Assembly: GCF_020410765.1 (NCBI RefSeq)
Contig: NZ_CP084541.1
Span: 1,297,001-1,361,000, forward strand
Direction: 5' to 3'
Origin: Streptomyces marincola
GTDB lineage: Bacteria > Actinomycetota > Actinomycetes > Streptomycetales > Streptomycetaceae
Length of the DNA: 64,000 bases
Shown here: positions 59,520 through 64,000 of the stretch, one piece after another
How the letters are laid out: the number at the start of each line of letters is the position of its first letter
How positions within the stretch are numbered: position 1 is the stretch's first letter
Position numbers and translations under genes: made by a program
The notes under the pieces: model-generated
Database searches by the model: none
What the model was told of the DNA's origin: nothing
The model's input: the letters and a program-made list of their open reading frames with translations, nothing else

Positions 59520-60974
59520 GTGACCCCGCCCCCGCCCGATCCGCCCCCGGCAGGCCCGAGGGCCGCCCCTCCGCCGGGCTGCCCGGCGCACGGCCTCGGC
59601 CCCGGCGGGGTGCAGCGGCTGTACGGCCGCGCGGCGTCCGCGGCCCCGGCCGCGCTGTACGAACGGCTGCGGGCGCGGCACGGCGCGGTGGCCCCGGTCC
59701 TGCTGGAGGGCGACGTGCCCGGGTGGCTCGTCCTCGGCTACCGCGAGGTGCTCGAAGTGACCCGCGATCCGCACCGCTTCAGCCGCGACGGGCGCAACTG
59801 GACGGAGTGGCGGCGCGGGCGGGTCCTGCCCGACTCCCCCATCGCGCCCGTCCTGCTGTGGGGCCCCGACTGCACCCACGTGGACGGCGCCGCGCACCAG
59901 CGGCTGCGCGGCGCGGTGCACGAGAGCCTCCAGCGCTTCGACCGCGGGGCGCTGCGCCGCTGGACGCGGACGGCCGCCCACGGGCTGATCGACCGCTTCG
60001 CCGCGGACGGGCGGGCCGACCTGCTCGGCCAGTACGCGCGCGTGGCGCCGACGCTGACGCTCACGCGCCTGCTCGGCGTGCCTGGGCCGCTCGGGCCCGG
60101 GCTCGCGGAGGCGAGCCGCCAGCTGCTGACCGGCACGGAACGGGCCGTCACCAGCGACCGGCACATCCAGCAGGTGCTGCACCGGCTGGTGCTCAGCCGC
60201 CACGAGGCGCCGGGGCACGACCTGGCGTCCTGGCTGATCGCCCACCCGGCCGCGCTCTCGGACGACGAGGTCAAGCACCACCTGCGGCTGGTGCTCGTGG
60301 CGGCCAACGAGTCCACCACCAACCTCGTCGCGAACGTCCTGCGGCTCGTTCTCGTGCACCCGGTGTTCCGCGGCTCCCTGCTGGACGGGCGGATGACGCT
60401 GTCGGAGGCGGTCGAGCAGGTGCTGTGGGACGAGCCGCCGATCGCGGTGTGCCCGGGCGGGTTCGCGCTGCGCGACACCGACCTCGGCGGTCGCCGCATC
60501 CGCGGGGGCGACGTGCTGCTCCTCGGCCTCGCCGCGGCCAACGCCGATCCCCTGGTCCGGCCCCGGGCCGGCACGCCCATGCACGGCAACCGCTCCCACC
60601 TGGCGTTCACCAGCGGCCCGCACGAGTGCCCCGGGCAGGACATCGGCCGGGCCATCGCCGAGACGACGATCGAGGTGCTGCTCTCCCGGCTGCCCGACCT
60701 GGCGCCCGCCGTGGCGGCGGGCGAGCTGACCTGGTCGTCCTCGACCTGGTCCCGGCGCCTGGACGCGCTCCCCGTGGTGTTCACGCCGCGCCCGGCCGGG
60801 GAGCGCGTGGGTCAGGCGACCGGCGCCGGCCGTGCGGGCGGTCCCGGGGGCGCGGGCGGCACTCGGCCGGCTGCGGGGCCGGTGCCCCCCGGCCCGCCGC
60901 CGGGGGCGCCCCGGCCGCCGGGCGCGCCGTCCCCGTCGTCCTCGCCCGCGCCGGGGGCGCCGCCCGGCGCGTAG
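59520..60974 (+). CDS. Cytochrome P450, CYP157-like (no EXXR motif)
   Basis: 484 aa from GTG 59520 (AAGGAG 6 bases upstream). Heme-binding loop FTSGPHECPGQDIG with the Cys ligand, I-helix VAANESTTN. The K-helix reads EQVLWDEPP instead of EXXR: Glu and Arg are replaced, as described for the CYP157 family (EQSLW type). The last 55 residues are a Pro/Gly/Ala tail that overlaps the convergent terpene synthase gene. It probably oxidises a small molecule, perhaps a terpene made by the neighbour. Confidence 0.9.
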   Translation: MTPPPPDPPPAGPRAAPPPGCPAHGLGPGGVQRLYGRAASAAPAALYERLRARHGAVAPVLLEGDVPGWLVLGYREVLEVTRDPHRFSRDGRNWTEWRRGRVLPDSPIAPVLLWGPDCTHVDGAAHQRLRGAVHESLQRFDRGALRRWTRTAAHGLIDRFAADGRADLLGQYARVAPTLTLTRLLGVPGPLGPGLAEASRQLLTGTERAVTSDRHIQQVLHRLVLSRHEAPGHDLASWLIAHPAALSDDEVKHHLRLVLVAANESTTNLVANVLRLVLVHPVFRGSLLDGRMTLSEAVEQVLWDEPPIAVCPGGFALRDTDLGGRRIRGGDVLLLGLAAANADPLVRPRAGTPMHGNRSHLAFTSGPHECPGQDIGRAIAETTIEVLLSRLPDLAPAVAAGELTWSSSTWSRRLDALPVVFTPRPAGERVGQATGAGRAGGPGGAGGTRPAAGPVPPGPPPGAPRPPGAPSPSSSPAPGAPPGA

Positions 60975-61918
60975 CGCCCGGAGAGCGCGCCCCAGCGGCC
61001 GTTGGCGGCCATCCAGGACCGCAGCCCGTCCGCGTAGGCCGCCACGGCCGCACCGCCCGCCGCGTCGAGCCGCAGGTCGCGGCACAGGCCGGGCAGGCGC
61101 CCTGCCACGGTCCCGAACAGCCGGGCCCGCTCCTCGACCAGGGCGGCCACGTGCGCGATCGCCTCGGCGCGCGAGCAGCGCAGGGCGCGCTGCCTGACCA
61201 GGAGCAGATTGTGCGGATCGCCGCCGGCCTCCTCGCGTTCCACGGAGTGCACGTCGTTGCACAGCAGGATGATGTCGCCCGCGCACCGCGTCAGGGTGCG
61301 CACCTCGCGGCTCCAGTAGGCCGCGGGCGGCACCTCGAAGTGCCCGGCGCGCTCGATCAGGTCGAAGCACGGCGCGGTGCCCACCGCGTCGCGCCGCACG
61401 GCCAGGTAGGACGCCTCGGTCAGCCGGACGCCGAGGGACCGGTTGAGCGCCTCGGTCACGTAGGCGCGGAAGAAGCGCGTGAGGTGGCCGGCGGCCCGGT
61501 GCCGCCAGGCCGGCGACATGCCCTCGGCGCCGCGCCGCCACACGTCCCGGTAGGCGCGCGTCACCGGCAGGTCGAGCAGCAGCCGGGCGTCCGGGGCGCG
61601 GTAGGGGATGGCGGCGAGTTCGGTGCACAGCCGCGCGGCGCGGTCCGGCTGCCGGCCCGCGGGCCCGGCGAACTGGTCGTCCAGCGGGAAGCCGAGGCAC
61701 ACCGCGTCCGTGACGAGGTCGAGGTCGGCGCCGCGGGCGTCCGGGTAGGCGGTGGCGGCCAGCTCCGTCAGCAGCCAGCCGCGGTAGCGGCGCAGGGCGG
61801 GCGCGCCGCGCACGAGGCCGAGTCCTGCCGCCCAGCCCAGGTGCCGCTCGCGCGCGCGGTCCGCCTCCGGGTTGGTCCTCGGCTGGAAGGGCAGGAAGAA
61901 GCTGACGTCCTGCGGCAT
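60812..61918 (-). CDS. Class I terpene synthase
   Basis: 368 aa from ATG 61918 (MPQDVSFFLPFQPRTNPEA). The aspartate motif is LDDQFAG (DDxx without the third acidic residue), the NSE triad is NDVHSVERE, and WGALSGRY supplies the C-terminal RY pair. It cyclises a prenyl diphosphate, likely farnesyl diphosphate; the product cannot be read. The Gly/Pro-rich C-terminal 50 residues overlap the P450 3' end by 163 bases. Confidence 0.9.
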   Translation of the reverse strand: MPQDVSFFLPFQPRTNPEADRARERHLGWAAGLGLVRGAPALRRYRGWLLTELAATAYPDARGADLDLVTDAVCLGFPLDDQFAGPAGRQPDRAARLCTELAAIPYRAPDARLLLDLPVTRAYRDVWRRGAEGMSPAWRHRAAGHLTRFFRAYVTEALNRSLGVRLTEASYLAVRRDAVGTAPCFDLIERAGHFEVPPAAYWSREVRTLTRCAGDIILLCNDVHSVEREEAGGDPHNLLLVRQRALRCSRAEAIAHVAALVEERARLFGTVAGRLPGLCRDLRLDAAGGAAVAAYADGLRSWMAANGRWGALSGRYAPGGAPGAGEDDGDGAPGGRGAPGGGPGGTGPAAGRVPPAPPGPPARPAPVA

Positions 61919-62142
61919 GCCACCCCTCCGGCATGGACGGCGCTGCGACGGGCCTTCCGGGGTGCCTTGCCCCGGCCGGGCCGCCGGCAACCGCCCTCCG
62001 GCACACCCTGGCCGAATATGCCGGGTGACCCACCGGTTCACGGCCGCCCGGCGCGCGGTCCCCGCGCGGCCCGGGCCGGGCGGGGACCGGCCGGGACCGC
62101 GGGTCAGCCCATAATGTCAGTCGGACGATTACACTCGGCCGC

Positions 62143-63894
62143 GTGCCTCAGCTACGTATCGCCCTGAACCAGATCGACGCGACCGTCGGTGACCTGTCCG
62201 CGAACTCCGAGGCCGTGCTGCGCTGGACCCGGCACGGCGTGGAACGCGGCGCGCACCTGGTGGCGTTCCCCGAGATGATGCTGACCGGCTACCCGGTGGA
62301 GGACCTGGCGCTGCGCTCGTCGTTCGTGTCCGCGAGCCGCGCGGCGCTCGGCGAGCTGGCCGCGCGGCTGGCCGGGGAGGGGCTCGGCGAGGTGCCTGTG
62401 GTCCTCGGCTACCTGGACCGCTCGACCGAGGAGACCCGGGTCAACGCCGGTCTTCCGCCCGGCTCGCCGAGCAACGCGGGCGCCGTGCTGCACCGCGGCG
62501 AGGTGGTGCTGACGTTCGCCAAGCACCACCTGCCCAACTACGGGGTGTTCGACGAGTTCCGCTACTTCGTGCCCGGCGCGACGCTGCCTGTGGTCCGCGT
62601 CCACGGCGTCGACGTGGCGCTCGCGATCTGCGAGGACCTGTGGCAGGACGGCGGCCGGGTGCCGGCCGCGCGGTCGGCGGGCGCCGGGCTGCTGCTGGCC
62701 ATCAACGCCTCGCCCTACGAGGTGCACAAGGACGACACGCGGCTCGAACTGGTGCGCAGGCGGGCCAGGGAGGCCGGGTGCGCGCTGGCCTACCTGGCGA
62801 TGGTCGGCGGGCAGGACGAACTGGTCTTCGACGGCGACTCGATCGTCGTGGACCACGAGGGCGCGGTGCTCGCGCGCGGGCCGCAGTTCACGGCCGAGAG
62901 CCTGCTGCTCGACCTCCAGCTGCCGGCCGCCGCGCCGGCGCCCCCGTCCGGGCGGGTCGACGACGGGCTGCGCGTGGACCACGTGACGCTGTCGGCCGAC
63001 CCGCTGCCGCCCTACGCGCCGCAGTACCCGGGCGGCGAGGCCGAACGCATCGACGACGCCGAGGAGATGTACCGGGCGCTGGTCACCGGGGTGCGCGCCT
63101 ACACGAGGAAGAACGGCTTCCGCTCGGTGCTGCTCGGCGTGTCGGGCGGCATCGACTCGGCGCTGTGCGCCGTCATCGCGTGCGACGCGCTGGGCCCCGA
63201 GAACGTGTACGGGATCTCGATGCCCTCCCGGTACTCCTCGGAGCACTCCAGGAGCGACGCGGCGGAACTCGCGCGCCGCACGGGACTGAACCTGCGCACG
63301 GTGCCGGTCGGCCCGATGTTCGACGCCTACATGTCCGCCGTGGAGCTGACGGGCCTCGCGGAGGAGAACCTCCAGTCGCGGCTGCGCGGCACCCTGCTCA
63401 TGGCGGTGTCCAACCAGGAGGGCCACATCGTGCTCGCCCCCGGCAACAAGAGCGAGCTCGCCGTCGGCTACTCGACCCTCTACGGCGACTCGGTCGGGGC
63501 CTACGCGCCGATCAAGGACGTCTACAAGTCGGGCGTCTACCGGCTGGCGCGCTGGCGCAACGAGGTCGCGGCCCGGCGCGGCGAGACGCCGCCGATCCCG
63601 GAGAACTCCATCGCCAAGCCGCCGAGCGCGGAGCTGCGCCCCGGGCAGGTGGACACGGACTCGCTGCCCGACTACGACCAGCTCGACGCCGTGCTCGAAC
63701 TCTACGTGGACCGCGACCGCGGCCGTGCGGAGATCGTCGCGGCCGGGTTCCCCGACGAGCTGGTCGGCCGCGTGCTGCGGATGGTGGACGCCGCCGAGTA
63801 CAAGCGGCGCCAGTACCCGCCGGGCACGAAGATCAGCCCGAAGGGGTTCGGCAAGGACCGCAGGCTGCCCATCACCAACGGCTGGCGCGAGTGA
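62143..63894 (+). CDS. nadE: Glutamine-dependent NAD+ synthetase
   Basis: 583 aa. N-terminal nitrilase/glutaminase domain with Glu-Lys-Cys triad (FPEMMLTGYP, AKHHLPNYGVFDE, AICEDLWQDGG). C-terminal ATP-pyrophosphatase domain with LLGVSGGIDSALC and GNKSELAVGYSTLYGD. It completes NAD synthesis from nicotinate adenine dinucleotide using glutamine. GTG 62143 has no ribosome site, and a TACACT -10-like element lies 8 bases before it, so the mRNA may be leaderless. Confidence 0.97.
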   Translation: MPQLRIALNQIDATVGDLSANSEAVLRWTRHGVERGAHLVAFPEMMLTGYPVEDLALRSSFVSASRAALGELAARLAGEGLGEVPVVLGYLDRSTEETRVNAGLPPGSPSNAGAVLHRGEVVLTFAKHHLPNYGVFDEFRYFVPGATLPVVRVHGVDVALAICEDLWQDGGRVPAARSAGAGLLLAINASPYEVHKDDTRLELVRRRAREAGCALAYLAMVGGQDELVFDGDSIVVDHEGAVLARGPQFTAESLLLDLQLPAAAPAPPSGRVDDGLRVDHVTLSADPLPPYAPQYPGGEAERIDDAEEMYRALVTGVRAYTRKNGFRSVLLGVSGGIDSALCAVIACDALGPENVYGISMPSRYSSEHSRSDAAELARRTGLNLRTVPVGPMFDAYMSAVELTGLAEENLQSRLRGTLLMAVSNQEGHIVLAPGNKSELAVGYSTLYGDSVGAYAPIKDVYKSGVYRLARWRNEVAARRGETPPIPENSIAKPPSAELRPGQVDTDSLPDYDQLDAVLELYVDRDRGRAEIVAAGFPDELVGRVLRMVDAAEYKRRQYPPGTKISPKGFGKDRRLPITNGWRE

Positions 63895-63899
63895 CCCGC

Positions 63900-63935
63900 G
63901 GGGCGCGCCCGGCCGCTACAGGCCGGGCGCGCCCC
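63900..63935. terminator. Bidirectional hairpin after nadE
   Basis: Perfect 15-base arms (63900-63914, 63921-63935) and a 6-base loop that contains the stop of the convergent partial gene. Confidence 0.85.
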
Positions 63936-64000
63936 ACACCGGGAACCAGCGGGCGAGGTCGCGTTCCAGCCGCAGGTCGTCCGCGAGCAGCGCGCGGGTC
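63916..64000 (-). CDS. C-terminal end of an unidentified gene (cut by window edge)
   Basis: Only 27 codons before TAG (63918-63916) are inside the window: ...ALLADDLRLERDLARWFPVWGAPGL. The stop lies in the loop of the nadE hairpin. Codon use fits the rest of the window. No family can be named from this piece. Confidence 0.6.
   Translation of the reverse strand, partial: TRALLADDLRLERDLARWFPVWGAPGL

Noticed and set aside
59179..59523. Possible gene between glnA2 and the P450
   Set aside because: Arg/Pro-rich translation without a family pattern, and its end overlaps the P450 start.
53601..62167. Very long open frames antisense to or shifted from glnE, glnA2 and neighbours (over 1500 codons)
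   Set aside because: Arg/Ala/Pro/Gly-rich composition and no family motifs; they mirror real genes in GC-rich DNA.

Overview
The window is very GC-rich, with strong third-position GC bias, GTG/TTG starts, close gene packing and hairpin terminators without long T-runs. The gene content (lipB-lipA, glnA, glnII, glnE, glnA2, malR-malEFG, nadE, an NsdA-like regulator, ECF sigma, CYP157-type P450, terpene synthase) indicates a chromosomal segment of a Streptomyces-like actinomycete. From memory, the core order resembles the lipA-glnA-glnII-mal-glnE-nadE-glnA2 block of Streptomyces coelicolor, with accessory genes inserted between the core genes.

Layout. 1-4.6 kb: an NsdA-like regulator cut by the window edge, lipB-lipA, a small protein, a DUF4191 membrane protein and an RDD protein. 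4.6-6.3 kb: glnA behind a GlnR box. 6.3-9.5 kb: a two-gene HEPN + ParA/AAA ATPase cassette. 9.5-17.3 kb: DUF1206 protein, ECF sigma with a membrane partner, two TetR regulators, an NmrA-like reductase, a phosphotransferase, a DUF2795 protein and a polysaccharide deacetylase. 17.4-19.2 kb: an oxidoreductase remnant and glnII with a second GlnR box. 19.5-24.7 kb: a histidine kinase and a response regulator separated by two secreted enzymes (PI-PLC-like and family-10 pectate lyase). 24.7-34.2 kb: an accessory patch rich in broken genes (GrpB fragment, regulator with an in-frame TGA, VapB with a VapC stub) plus a methyltransferase, a serine hydrolase and membrane proteins. 34.2-43.6 kb: maltodextrin use (amylase, two LacI regulators, alpha-glucosidase, malEFG, with an N-terminal frameshift in malF). 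43.8-53.5 kb: a PAP2 protein and a compact RiPP cluster. 53.7-64 kb: glnE, DUF998, glnA2, a P450/terpene synthase pair, nadE.

The most notable system is the RiPP cluster (44.7-53.5 kb). A 62-residue precursor with a lactazole-like leader is followed by a LanB-type glutamylation enzyme, an RRE/E1-like partner, a YcaO cyclodehydratase and a fused elimination-dehydrogenase protein. This matches the lactazole (laz) set A, B, D, E, F, but the gene for the [4+2] pyridine synthase (LazC role) that closes thiopeptide macrocycles is not in the window. The product may be a linear azole/dehydroamino-acid peptide, or closure may happen in trans. The second candidate system is the HEPN-ATPase pair.

Nitrogen metabolism is a unifying theme. 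GlnA (with its adenylylation Tyr399), GlnII, the adenylyltransferase GlnE and GlnA2 all lie in the window, and both main synthetase genes carry four-half-site GlnR boxes. Several genes are decayed, and two separate frameshifts fall in six-base C/G runs, so sequencing error must be kept in mind for those.
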